Shown piece after piece: positions 1 through 7,118 of a DNA stretch of 64,000 bases. Within the stretch, counting starts at the first letter, position 1. Every line of letters starts with the position of its first letter. Origin of the DNA: AG2 sp036493735. GTDB taxonomy: Bacteria; Gemmatimonadota; Gemmatimonadetes; Gemmatimonadales; Gemmatimonadaceae. Position numbers and translations under genes: made by a program. The stretch lies in assembly GCA_036493735.1 (NCBI GenBank), contig DASXPH010000091.1, forward strand, positions 62,001 through 126,000, read 5' to 3'. The notes under the pieces were generated by a model. It saw only the letters and a program-made list of their open reading frames with translations, was not told the origin of the DNA and ran no database searches.

Positions 1-916
1 CACTCCGCTGCGACAGCTTCGGGCCAACGCGTCCGCGACGACGCTCTTCGCGCCGCAACTCGCGACCCGATTCCGCTGGAACAAGAACACCGACACCCCA
101 CTCCCGCCCGACGAGCCAGCGGGGGAGAATCCACCGGACGGCGCGATCATCGACTACCTGCTCGCGCCGGGAGTCTCCGGCGCGGTGTCGCTCGAGATTC
201 TCGACGGCGCCGGCAGAGTCGTGAGGCGGTACGCGAGCACCGATACCGCGATGCCGCCCGCCGACGTCGGCAACATTCCCGCGTACTGGATTCGGCCGAC
301 GCCCGTGCTGTCCGCCGTGCCTGGATTGCACCGTTCCGTCTGGGATCTGCGCTACGAGCGGCCCGCGGTGCTCAACACCGATTATCCGATTGCGGCGACG
401 CTCCACAACACACCCCGCGAGCCGCGCGGTCCGTGGGCGATGCCGGGCCGCTACACCGTGCGCCTAACGGTAAATGGTCGAGCGTACACGCAGCCGCTCG
501 TCGTGCGCATGGATCCGCGCGTGAAGACGCCCGTCGCCGATCTCCAACAGCAGTTTGCCACGGCGACGAAGCTGACCGATCTGCTTCGTCAGGATTACGA
601 TGCGCTCACGCAGCTGCGTGCGCGCCGCGTGCAGCTCCGCGGTGCGCGTCAACAGGGGGACACGTCGGGCAGCTCGCTCGACACCCGGCTCGCGACGCTC
701 GAGGGAGGTGGCCGCGGCGGTCGTGGCGCCAGTGCGTCGCCGTCACTGAGTGCGCTCAATGGTGAGCTGGCGGCGCTCTACAATATCATCGAAGGCGCCG
801 ATGCCGCGCCGACCACTCAGGCGCTGGCCGCCGTGGCGGAGGTCGAACGGCAGTTGAAGACGGTGTTGGCGCAATGGTCCGCCGTTGCTGGAGTGTCGTC
901 GTCTAACAAACACTGA
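1..916 (+). CDS. Sortilin/VPS10-like Asp-box protein, C-terminal part (partial)
   Basis: The reading frame is open from the left edge of the window, so this is the 3' end of a longer gene; the GTG at 185 is only an internal codon. The visible part has no Asp-box repeats. It matches the C-terminal region of the full-length paralogue at 31504-34650: a Trp-Asn-Lys-Asn-Thr stretch and a Pro-rich linker, then a beta-sandwich-like segment with LTVNG and PLVVRMDPRV, where the paralogue has LTVNG and PLVLREDPRV. The end is helical and Gly/Ser-rich. These proteins usually have a signal peptide and an N-terminal propeller of BNR repeats and are secreted or periplasmic. No catalytic activity can be assigned. 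Family membership is inferred from the paralogue; the missing N-terminus cannot be assessed. Confidence 0.8.
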   Translation, partial: TPLRQLRANASATTLFAPQLATRFRWNKNTDTPLPPDEPAGENPPDGAIIDYLLAPGVSGAVSLEILDGAGRVVRRYASTDTAMPPADVGNIPAYWIRPTPVLSAVPGLHRSVWDLRYERPAVLNTDYPIAATLHNTPREPRGPWAMPGRYTVRLTVNGRAYTQPLVVRMDPRVKTPVADLQQQFATATKLTDLLRQDYDALTQLRARRVQLRGARQQGDTSGSSLDTRLATLEGGGRGGRGASASPSLSALNGELAALYNIIEGADAAPTTQALAAVAEVERQLKTVLAQWSAVAGVSSSNKH

Positions 917-990
917 GCCTTTCTTTACCGCCCTCCGCGTCAAGAATCCAGTGATGCCTGATGCTACGGGAGCCCGACGCAGCCGAGCAA

Positions 991-1581
991 TCAGTCCGCC
1001 CGGTCCACCTCATCTTCCGCCCCCAGGCGCCGGGGCGTGTCCTTCGCTGCGGCGTCGGCCTCGTTCTCGTCCAAGAGGCGTCGCCTAACGACGACTTCTT
1101 CGACGATCGGGTGGCGCTCGATCACCTTCTCTTCCTGCGTCGGGGCGGCGTATCGCACTCGACCCGTGTCGGCCCATGTCCGGTCGCGTGCGACACGGTC
1201 GCGTACCGGGTGATCCTTGTCTTCCGCTTCGGCGAGCGCCTCCTGCTCCGCGGGAGTGAGATCCGCCGAGTCCATTCGCACGAGCCGGCGCGCGCGATCG
1301 ATCTCCACGATGCGTAGCGGCACCTGGGCGTGCTGGTCGCTGCCCGTGAGATCGACGTCGATCATCACCACTTCGTTCGCTTCAGGATCGATGAGGAGCT
1401 CTTTCACCTTCCCGAGCTCGCGCCCGCCGACCGTCCGCACCTCCCAGCCGCGGATGTCCGGCTCTCCCTCGGCAACGTCCCAGCTCCCGAGCTCGGACAA
1501 TGGGACGAGGTGTTCCTCGTCGCGCGCGTACGGTCCGACACCAGCGGCGTCGCGCTGCCGGTCGCGTTGAATGTCAGCCAT
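991..1581 (-). CDS. PRC-barrel domain protein with acidic C-terminal tail
   Basis: A 196-residue soluble protein. Residues about 20-95 form a PRC-barrel: a 'VPLSELGSWDV' strand, then 'GWEVRTVGGRELGKVKELLI' and 'VVMIDVDL'. The C-terminal part resembles the DUF2382-type segments found with PRC-barrels in stress proteins, with a repeated KVIERHPIVEEVVVRRRLL-like pattern. There is no signal peptide or membrane segment. PRC-barrels are small beta-barrels that bind RNA, protein or membrane partners, and in soil bacteria such proteins are often stress-linked. The start is well supported by an AGGAGAGG-like Shine-Dalgarno sequence six to ten bases before the ATG at 1581. The next gene upstream on the same strand is a small membrane protein 21 bases away, so the two may be co-transcribed. 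The function is unknown beyond the domain. Confidence 0.8.
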   Translation of the reverse strand: MADIQRDRQRDAAGVGPYARDEEHLVPLSELGSWDVAEGEPDIRGWEVRTVGGRELGKVKELLIDPEANEVVMIDVDLTGSDQHAQVPLRIVEIDRARRLVRMDSADLTPAEQEALAEAEDKDHPVRDRVARDRTWADTGRVRYAAPTQEEKVIERHPIVEEVVVRRRLLDENEADAAAKDTPRRLGAEDEVDRAD

Positions 1582-1602
1582 GACCTCTCCTTTGCTCGCG
1601 AT

Positions 1603-1782
1603 TCAGGGTGTCTTCGTTGCTGGGGCGGTCGCTGGTGCACTCGGCGAAGTCGCCGTCGTCGTGCCAGCCCCGCGCTGCGTCGCGAAGTACCAGATTGCGA
1701 CCGCGACGATGATGAGCAGCAGGATCAACAACCACACCCACCCACGTCCTCCACGCTGTGGCTCGACACGTATTTCAGCCAT
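1603..1782 (-). CDS. Small single-pass membrane protein
   Basis: A 59-residue protein. I chose the ATG at 1782, not the longer frame reaching 1917, because a strong AGGGGG Shine-Dalgarno sequence sits just upstream and the extra N-terminus of the longer frame is only translated intergenic repeat. It has a short basic N-terminus with Arg and Gly, one hydrophobic helix (VWLLILLLIIVAVAIWYF), then a Thr/Ala/Pro-rich tail of low complexity. It lies 21 bases upstream of the PRC-barrel gene on the same strand, which suggests a shared transcript. No family recognised. It could be a membrane anchor or a small stress peptide. Confidence 0.6.
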   Translation of the reverse strand: MAEIRVEPQRGGRGWVWLLILLLIIVAVAIWYFATQRGAGTTTATSPSAPATAPATKTP

Positions 1783-1840
1783 CCGCCCCCTCTCGAGTGA
1801 TCGTTCTGGCACGGTTCTGCTTGCAAGGGCAGAGCCAAAG

Positions 1841-1942
1841 TGGTGGTTGGTGCCTGGTGATTGGTGGTTGGTAAAAAAAGGAAGGCCGGCGCAGAGCGCC
1901 GGCCAGTCCGAATTCACCAGTCACCAGCCACCAGCCACCATC
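1841..1942. repeat. Heptad-repeat element HR1 with paired arms and central hairpin
   Basis: The left arm has four to five copies of a TGGTGNT heptad from 1841. The right arm has CACCAGT/CACCAGC heptads from about 1915 to 1942, so the two arms are complementary. A hairpin lies between them (1884-1904). The element sits between the molybdenum hydroxylase operon and the small membrane gene; the right arm reaches the stop codon of the FAD subunit at 1941-1943. Confidence 0.75.
1884..1904. terminator. Hairpin inside HR1, probable terminator of the hydroxylase operon
   Basis: A 9-bp perfect GC stem (GGCCGGCGC / GCGCCGGCC) with a 3-base loop. A run of A (1873-1879) on the plus strand becomes a U tract after the hairpin for minus-strand transcripts, as expected for intrinsic termination of the operon that ends at 1941. 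Confidence 0.6.
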
Positions 1943-2792
1943 ATTGCGCTCTTTCCGCCGCCTTTCTCAGTGCGGCCTCGGCGCACGTTCGCGCCAGCTG
2001 CGCCTTGTACGCGCCTGTTTCTTCCGCCGACGCAACGAGGTGCTCGGCAGCGGCGATGATGTGATCTGGGTCCGCGACCTGTCCCGTCAGCGCTTCCTCG
2101 ACGGCGATCGCGCGGAGCGGAGTGTTCGCGAGACCAGTTACCGCGACGCGTGCACGCTGCACGCGGTCGCTCATTCGCTCGAGCTCGATGGCGGCGGCGA
2201 CCCCGACGAGCGCGAAGCGTGTGGCCGGATGGGGATGTTTCGCGTACGCGCTGCCGGCGCGCGATATCGATACCGGGACACGAATCTCAACCAGCAGCTC
2301 GTCCGCGGACAGCGCCGTGGTGTAGAGATCACGAAAGAATTCACCGGCGGCGATGAACCGCCGGCCCGACTGCCCCTGCGCCACGAACGACGCGCCGAGG
2401 GCGAGCATGGTCGCTGGGATATCGGCGGCTGGATCGGCGTGGGCGATGCTTCCGCCGATCGTCCCACGGTTTCGAACTTGTGGATCCCCCACTTGCGACG
2501 CGGCATCGACGATGGCCGTCGCCGTGTCGAACAGCTCGCGGCTCGCCGCCAACTCGGCGTAGGTCGTCATGGCGCCGATGGCGAGCAGGTTGCCGTCGCG
2601 GCGAATGCCGCGCAGCGATGGAATGCGCCGGAGGTCGACGACGTGCGTGGGCTGCGCGAAGCGCAGCTTCATCAGTGGCAAGAGACTATGCCCGCCGGCG
2701 AGCAGCTTGGCGCCGTCGCCGTGCTCGGCGAGCAGGCGAACCGCTTCGTCGACGGTGGACGGCGCCGAGTAATCGAATGACGCTGGGTGCAT
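1941..2792 (-). CDS. Molybdenum hydroxylase FAD-binding (medium) subunit
   Basis: A 283-residue protein of the CoxM/xanthine dehydrogenase medium-subunit family, which passes electrons from the iron-sulphur subunit to FAD. The N-terminus 'FDYSAPSTVDEAVRLLAEHG' is typical. The FAD pyrophosphate motif 'LLAGGHSLLPLMKLR' is at about 35-50, and a second flavin motif, 'GGSIAHADPAADIPATMLAL', is at about 110-130. The C-terminal CO dehydrogenase flavoprotein domain follows. The ATG at 2792 lies two bases after the stop of the large subunit, so translation is probably coupled; the longer open frame to 3098 runs inside that subunit and is not the gene. It ends next to repeat element HR1. Together with the other two subunits it would form a cytoplasmic (LMS)2 enzyme. 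Confidence 0.92.
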   Translation of the reverse strand: MHPASFDYSAPSTVDEAVRLLAEHGDGAKLLAGGHSLLPLMKLRFAQPTHVVDLRRIPSLRGIRRDGNLLAIGAMTTYAELAASRELFDTATAIVDAASQVGDPQVRNRGTIGGSIAHADPAADIPATMLALGASFVAQGQSGRRFIAAGEFFRDLYTTALSADELLVEIRVPVSISRAGSAYAKHPHPATRFALVGVAAAIELERMSDRVQRARVAVTGLANTPLRAIAVEEALTGQVADPDHIIAAAEHLVASAEETGAYKAQLARTCAEAALRKAAERAQ

Positions 2793-2794
2793 GA

Positions 2795-5170
2795 TCAGGC
2801 CCTCCGTTGTTCGCCAGCGGATTCCATCGCGGTCCAGAGCTTTTCGGGGGTCAGCGGCATATCCAGGTGCGTCACGCCGAACGGTGCGAGCGCGTCCATC
2901 ACGGCATTGGCGACCGCGGGCGTGGAGGCGATGGTCCCCGTCTCGCCGGCGCCCTTGATGCCTAACGGGTTCACCGGCGACGGCGTCACCGTGCGCGCCG
3001 TGTCGAACGACGGCAGCTGATCGGCGCGGGGGACGGCGTAGGTCATGAGCGACGCGTTCAGCGGCTGGCCATTGTCGTCGAAGCGCACCTCCTCCCACAA
3101 CGCCTGCGCGATTCCCTGCGCGATGCCGCCGTGCACCATGCCGTCCACGATCATTGGATTGATGACGTTGCCCACGTCGTCGACGGCGACGTACTTCAGA
3201 ACTTTCACATCACCGGTGGCGCGGCTCACCTCGACGACGGCGATGTGCGCGCCGAAGGGGAAGGTGAAGTTGCTCGGATCATAGAAGCTGTTCGCCTCGA
3301 GGCCGGGCTCGACGTCGCGGGGCAGGTTGTGAGCGAGGTATGCCGTGAGCGCCAGTTCGCCGAAGCCTTTGGCGCGGTCGGGGGCGCCGCGGACGAAGTA
3401 CTTTCCGTTCTCCTCGGTGATGTCCTCGGGCGCCGCCTCGAGCAGATGCGCGGCGATTCTTTTTGCCTTGTCCTTGATCTTGCCGATGGCATTGTGGATC
3501 GCCGTGCCACCGACGGCGGCGCTACGGCTGCCGTAGCTCCCCATACCAAACGGCACCGCGGCGGTGTCGCCGTGCACGATCTCGATGTCAGCCATCGGAA
3601 TGCCGAGGTCGTGCGACGCGAGCTGCGCGAAGGTCGTCTCGTGGCCCTGGCCATGCGCGTGCGAGCCGGTGAAGACCGACACCTTGCCCGTGGGATGGAC
3701 GCGGACCGACGCGCTCTCCCAGAGGCCAGCCTGCGCACCTAACGAGCCGACGACCTGCGACGGCGCGATACTGCACGCCTCGATGTACGTCGAGATGCCG
3801 ATGCCGACGTAACGCCCCTGCTTCCGCGCCTGCGCCTGCTCCTCGAGGATCTTGGGATAATCGAGCTTGCGCAACGCGAGATCGAGAGCCGGTGCGTAGT
3901 TTCCGCTGTCGTACTGCAGCGCCACCGGCGTCTGATATGGAAACGCATCGGCCGGAATGAAGTTCTGACGGCGGAGCGCGGCCGGATTCATCCCGATCTG
4001 TTTCGCGGCGATGTCGACGATACGCTCCAGCAGATACGCGGCCTCGGGACGGCCAGCGCCGCGGTAGGCGTCCACGGGCGTCGTGTTGGTGAACACCGCG
4101 TCCACCTCGACGTGAATCGCCGGAATCTTGTAGACACCGGAGAGCAGTGTGCCGTAGAGATACGTGGGCACGCACGGCGCGAACAGCGAGAGATAAGCGC
4201 CGAGGTTGGCGATCGTCTTCACACGCAGCCCGAGAATGTGCCCCTCGGCGTCCAGTGCGAGCTCGACGTCGGTGACGTGATCGCGACCCTGCGCATCCGT
4301 GAGGAAACTCTCGCTGCGCGTCGCCGTCCACTTCACCGGGCGCGCGATCTGCTTCGTCGCCCAGGCGAGGACGCACTCCTCGGGATAGATGAAGATCTTG
4401 GAACCGAAGCCGCCACCCACGTCCGGCGCGATGACGCGGAACTTGTGCTCGGGAACGCCGAGCACGAATGCGCCCATGATCAGGCGGTGGACATGCGGGT
4501 TTTGCGACGTCACCCACAGCGTCAGGTCTTCGGTTGCCTTGTCGTAGCTGGCGAGCGCCGAGCGCGGCTCCATCGCGACGGCAGCGAGCCGCTGGTTGAG
4601 CAAACGCTGACGGACGATGTGCGCGGCATCGCGGAACGCCGCGTCGACCGCCGCGGCGTCTCCGAGGCTCCAATGGAAGCAGCGATTGGCCGGGGCGATG
4701 TCGTGGACGAGCGTCGTCGCCGATGCCGCACCTTCGGTATCCACGACCGCGGGGAGCGTCTCGTAATCCACGTTGACGAGGTCGGCGGCGTCGCGCGCGA
4801 CGTACGCGTTGTCGGCGATGACGACAGCAACGGCCTCACCGACGTAGCGAGCGCGATCCACAGCCAGCGGGGGATGTGGGGGCAATTTGATGTCGGGCAG
4901 CAGCCAGGCGGTGGGGATGCCGTTGACGCCACCAGCGGCGAGCTGCGCGCCGGTGAAGATCGCACGCACTCCCCGCACCTTTTGCGCGCGGCCGATGTCG
5001 ATCGCGCGAATGCGCGCATGGGCGTGCGGGCTGCGCACGAACGCGGCGTAGGTGGTGCCGGGAAGTGTGACGTCGTCGGTGTAGCGCCCGCGTCCCGTGA
5101 GGAAGCGTGCATCCTCGCGTCGCAGCACGCTCGCGCCGAACACCGACTCACTCGTGTTGGGTTGAGACAT
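2795..5170 (-). CDS. Molybdenum hydroxylase molybdopterin-binding large subunit, form II type
   Basis: A 791-residue protein of the xanthine dehydrogenase/CO dehydrogenase large-subunit family. It has an N-terminal a/b hammerhead (about 20-130), 'GGGFGSK' at 252-258 and the active-site loop AYRGAGR at 368-374. That loop is the form II type; true aerobic CO dehydrogenases carry AYXCSFR with the copper-binding cysteine. The C-terminal GIKGAGETG holds the expected catalytic glutamate. The substrate is therefore unknown: a purine, an aldehyde, an N-heterocycle or another hydroxylatable compound fits as well as CO. A Shine-Dalgarno sequence (GGAGGG) precedes the ATG. The gene order is small-large-medium, with gaps of 12 and 2 bases. 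An accessory maturation gene (XdhC/CoxF-like) is not present in the window. Confidence 0.92.
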   Translation of the reverse strand: MSQPNTSESVFGASVLRREDARFLTGRGRYTDDVTLPGTTYAAFVRSPHAHARIRAIDIGRAQKVRGVRAIFTGAQLAAGGVNGIPTAWLLPDIKLPPHPPLAVDRARYVGEAVAVVIADNAYVARDAADLVNVDYETLPAVVDTEGAASATTLVHDIAPANRCFHWSLGDAAAVDAAFRDAAHIVRQRLLNQRLAAVAMEPRSALASYDKATEDLTLWVTSQNPHVHRLIMGAFVLGVPEHKFRVIAPDVGGGFGSKIFIYPEECVLAWATKQIARPVKWTATRSESFLTDAQGRDHVTDVELALDAEGHILGLRVKTIANLGAYLSLFAPCVPTYLYGTLLSGVYKIPAIHVEVDAVFTNTTPVDAYRGAGRPEAAYLLERIVDIAAKQIGMNPAALRRQNFIPADAFPYQTPVALQYDSGNYAPALDLALRKLDYPKILEEQAQARKQGRYVGIGISTYIEACSIAPSQVVGSLGAQAGLWESASVRVHPTGKVSVFTGSHAHGQGHETTFAQLASHDLGIPMADIEIVHGDTAAVPFGMGSYGSRSAAVGGTAIHNAIGKIKDKAKRIAAHLLEAAPEDITEENGKYFVRGAPDRAKGFGELALTAYLAHNLPRDVEPGLEANSFYDPSNFTFPFGAHIAVVEVSRATGDVKVLKYVAVDDVGNVINPMIVDGMVHGGIAQGIAQALWEEVRFDDNGQPLNASLMTYAVPRADQLPSFDTARTVTPSPVNPLGIKGAGETGTIASTPAVANAVMDALAPFGVTHLDMPLTPEKLWTAMESAGEQRRA

Positions 5171-5182
5171 GGCGAGCCCTCC

Positions 5183-5713
5183 TTACTGGACGATGGGGAC
5201 GCCGAGCGGCGTGTGGATGGGCGTGCGCCCCGGACGTTCCGGGACCTCGGCAGCCAGCTTCTCGGAAGCGGCTTTCACGGCCTTCACGATGTTCTGATAG
5301 CCCGTACAGCGGCACATGTTGCCATCGAGACCCGTTCGAATTTGCTCATCGGTCGGGTGGGGCGTGCGCTGCAGGAGGTCGATGGCGGCCATTACCATGC
5401 CCGGAGTGCAGAAGCCACACTGGAGCCCGTGCTCCTGATGGAAGGCTTCCTGGACGGGGTGCATGCCCTCGGCAGTGGCGACGCCCTCGATCGTGGTGAC
5501 CTCCGCGCCGTCAGCCTGGACGGTGAGGACGGTGCATGACTTGACGCTCTTGCCGTCGAGGAGCACGGTGCACGCGCCGCATTGGCTCGTGTCGCACCCG
5601 ACGTGCGTTCCCGTCAGGCCAAGCGTCTCGCGAAGGTAGTGGACGAGGAGAAGACGCGGCTCGACCTCGTCGTGGTGCGGGGCACCGTTGACGGACAGGT
5701 GGATCTCGACCAT
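5183..5713 (-). CDS. Molybdenum hydroxylase 2Fe-2S small subunit
   Basis: A 176-residue CoxS-type protein with two iron-sulphur clusters. The plant-type ferredoxin cluster ligands are Cys40, Cys45, Cys48 and Cys60 (VGCDTSQCGACTV...SC). The second, all-helical domain supplies Cys99, Cys102, Cys134 and Cys136 (LQCGFCTPGM...NMCRCTGYQNI). All eight cysteines are present, so the electron-transfer chain looks intact. The ATG at 5713 follows a clear GGAGGAGC ribosome site and is preferred to the longer open frame to 5782. It is the first gene of the operon; the 134 bases upstream, before the HxlR gene, should hold its promoter and include a CGTTAGGT variant of the octamer at 5740-5747. Confidence 0.94.
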   Translation of the reverse strand: MVEIHLSVNGAPHHDEVEPRLLLVHYLRETLGLTGTHVGCDTSQCGACTVLLDGKSVKSCTVLTVQADGAEVTTIEGVATAEGMHPVQEAFHQEHGLQCGFCTPGMVMAAIDLLQRTPHPTDEQIRTGLDGNMCRCTGYQNIVKAVKAASEKLAAEVPERPGRTPIHTPLGVPIVQ

Positions 5714-5847
5714 GCCACTTGCTCCTCCGGGCTCGCGCTCGTTAGGTGAGGCGCCCAGTTGCCAGTTTGGTCGTCGGCGCATTGGGCGCCGGTGATCGAG
5801 ACTAGCTTGGCTCTGGCCGAGGTGGGGGTCAAGATGGGCTCAGCCGC

Positions 5848-6273
5848 TCAGCGCTTTGCTCGACTCCTCTTCGGCCGGTTCTCCGGCTTCGCCTTTCCAG
5901 CCCTTGGCTTCTCCACCGGCCGGACCGATACAGTACCCTCAGCCCGCGCCAGATCCTCGTCGCTGATCCATTTCGTCGCCCAGCGACCGATCGCGTCGAG
6001 GGCGTCTTCGAGGGCGTGGCCCTTGGTGGTGAGCTCGTACTCGACACGCACCGGGGTCTCGGGCACAACCGTCCGCGTCAGCAGCCCCTCGCATTCGAGG
6101 GCGCGCAAACGCTCCGAAAGCATGCGGTCGCTGATTTCCGGAACCGCGGCGCGCAACTCGTTGTAGCGCGCTCGTCCAGCGAGGAGGCGGCTGATGATCG
6201 CGCCAGTCCAGCGGCCCCCGATGAGCTCGACGGCAACGTGAAAACGTGGACAGATATTACCGGCATCGGACAT
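5848..6273 (-). CDS. HxlR-family transcriptional regulator
   Basis: A 141-residue winged-helix protein. The N-terminus carries the family cysteine in 'NICPRFHVAVELIGGRWTG', followed by 'LLAGRARYNELRAAVPEISDRMLSERLRALE' (helix-turn-helix, about 30-65) and the wing 'YELTTKG'. The C-terminal 30 residues are Lys/Arg/Pro-rich and look disordered. HxlR proteins are small dimeric regulators, several of which sense thiol-reactive or aldehyde stress through the N-terminal Cys. It is divergent from the YceI gene, with 118 bases between, and lies just upstream of the molybdenum hydroxylase operon, so either could be a target. The start has only a weak ribosome site. Confidence 0.88.
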   Translation of the reverse strand: MSDAGNICPRFHVAVELIGGRWTGAIISRLLAGRARYNELRAAVPEISDRMLSERLRALECEGLLTRTVVPETPVRVEYELTTKGHALEDALDAIGRWATKWISDEDLARAEGTVSVRPVEKPRAGKAKPENRPKRSRAKR

Positions 6274-6290
6274 GCGCAGAAATCTACGGG

Positions 6291-6322
6291 TTGGTACTGA
6301 CTTGACAAGAGCTACTTACCAA
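6291..6322. promoter_or_regulatory. Candidate operator: TTGGTA...TACCAA inverted repeat
   Basis: TTGGTA at 6291-6296 and TACCAA at 6317-6322 form an inverted repeat that spans the -35 region of the promoter beside it, in the divergent space between the HxlR and YceI genes. HxlR family members bind dyads of this size, so this is a reasonable site for autoregulation. The assignment is inference. Confidence 0.35.
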
Positions 6323-6330
6323 AATATAGT
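6302..6330 (+). promoter_or_regulatory. Near-consensus sigma-70 promoter for the YceI gene
   Basis: TTGACA at 6302-6307, a 17-base spacer, then TATAGT at 6325-6330, in a short AT-rich patch of otherwise GC-rich DNA. It points toward the YceI gene, whose start is about 65 bases downstream. Confidence 0.7.
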
Positions 6331-6397
6331 CCCTTGTCAGACGTAAGCAGATCTGCGGCGCGAGCTCGTGCCGTGAACCACCATCCGAGGAATGACC

Positions 6398-6958
6398 ATG
6401 ACAACAGCCGCCACTCCCACTTCCGGTACCACGACTACTTGGACCGTCGACCCGGCGCACTCGCACGTCGAGTTTGCCGTCAAACATTTGATGATTTCCA
6501 CCGTGCGCGGTCGCTTCGGCGACATCAAGGGCACGGTGACCTATAACGAGGCCGATCCGTCGAAATCGAAGGTCGACATCGAGATTGGCACGTCGAGCAT
6601 CGATACCCGCACCGAGCAGCGCGACGCACATCTCCGGTCAGCGGACTTCTTCGACGTCGAGAAGTACCCGTCGATGAAGTTCGCAAGCAAGCGCATCGAG
6701 GGTGACATCAACGGCGAATTCACCATCATCGGCGATCTCACGATCCGTGATAAGACCCGTGAGGTTCCGCTCGAGGCCGAATTCCACGGCAAGACGCGCG
6801 ATCCGTGGGGCGGAGATCGGATGGGCTTCGAGGCGAAGGGCAAGATCAACCGCAAGGAGTTTGGCCTGACCTGGAATCAGGCGCTCGAGGCCGGCGGATG
6901 GGTGGTCGGCGACGACATCAAGCTCGCAATCGAGGTCGAGCTCGTGAAGCAGAAGTGA
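6398..6958 (+). CDS. yceI: YceI-family polyisoprenoid-binding protein
   Basis: A 186-residue lipocalin-like protein of the YceI family, which binds long isoprenoid chains in a beta-barrel. The family N-terminus 'WTVDPAHSHVEFAVKHLMISTVRGRF' and the motifs 'RDAHLRSADFFDVEKYP' and 'ITGDLTIRDKTREV'-like are all present. There is no signal peptide, so this copy is probably cytoplasmic. Two ATG codons lie six bases apart (6392 and 6398); the GAGG at 6387-6390 is better spaced for the second. It has its own near-consensus promoter and is divergent from an HxlR regulator, a common arrangement for stress-inducible YceI genes. It is followed by repeat element HR2, which contains a strong hairpin. Confidence 0.9.
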   Translation: MTTAATPTSGTTTTWTVDPAHSHVEFAVKHLMISTVRGRFGDIKGTVTYNEADPSKSKVDIEIGTSSIDTRTEQRDAHLRSADFFDVEKYPSMKFASKRIEGDINGEFTIIGDLTIRDKTREVPLEAEFHGKTRDPWGGDRMGFEAKGKINRKEFGLTWNQALEAGGWVVGDDIKLAIEVELVKQK

Positions 6959-6960
6959 AT

Positions 6961-7118
6961 TGGGTAGAGGGTTGTGGGTAGAGGGTTGTGGGTTGGAACG
7001 AGGAAGGCCGACGGCATCGCCGTCGGCCTTCGTTCCTTTTCCGCCACCCTCTGCCCGGTTCACCCTCATCGAGTTTCACCGCAACCCTCCACCCACAACC
7101 TCTACCCTTTCACCCTCT
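6961..7118. repeat. Heptad-repeat element HR2 with paired arms and central hairpin
   Basis: The left arm alternates GGGTAGA and GGGTTGT heptads (6962-6996); the right arm has the complementary CACCC/AACCCTC-type heptads (about 7045-7118). The hairpin at 7003-7031 lies between. It is located between the convergent YceI and permease genes. Confidence 0.75.
7003..7031. terminator. Strong hairpin in HR2, bidirectional terminator candidate
   Basis: A 13-bp perfect stem (GAAGGCCGACGGC / GCCGTCGGCCTTC) around a 3-base loop, between two convergent genes and followed by a T-rich stretch. Confidence 0.7.

Noticed and set aside
185..187. GTG at 185 as the start of the first gene
   Set aside because: The frame is open to base 2 and the upstream codons match the conserved C-terminal region of the family, so it is an internal codon.
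2795..5170. True aerobic carbon monoxide dehydrogenase
   Set aside because: The active-site loop is AYRGAGR, without the Cys required for the Mo-Cu site.
4112..5539. Long open frame of 475 codons opposite the molybdenum hydroxylase genes
   Set aside because: It is antisense to genes with full family motifs and has the Arg/His/Val-rich composition of a GC-rich shadow frame.
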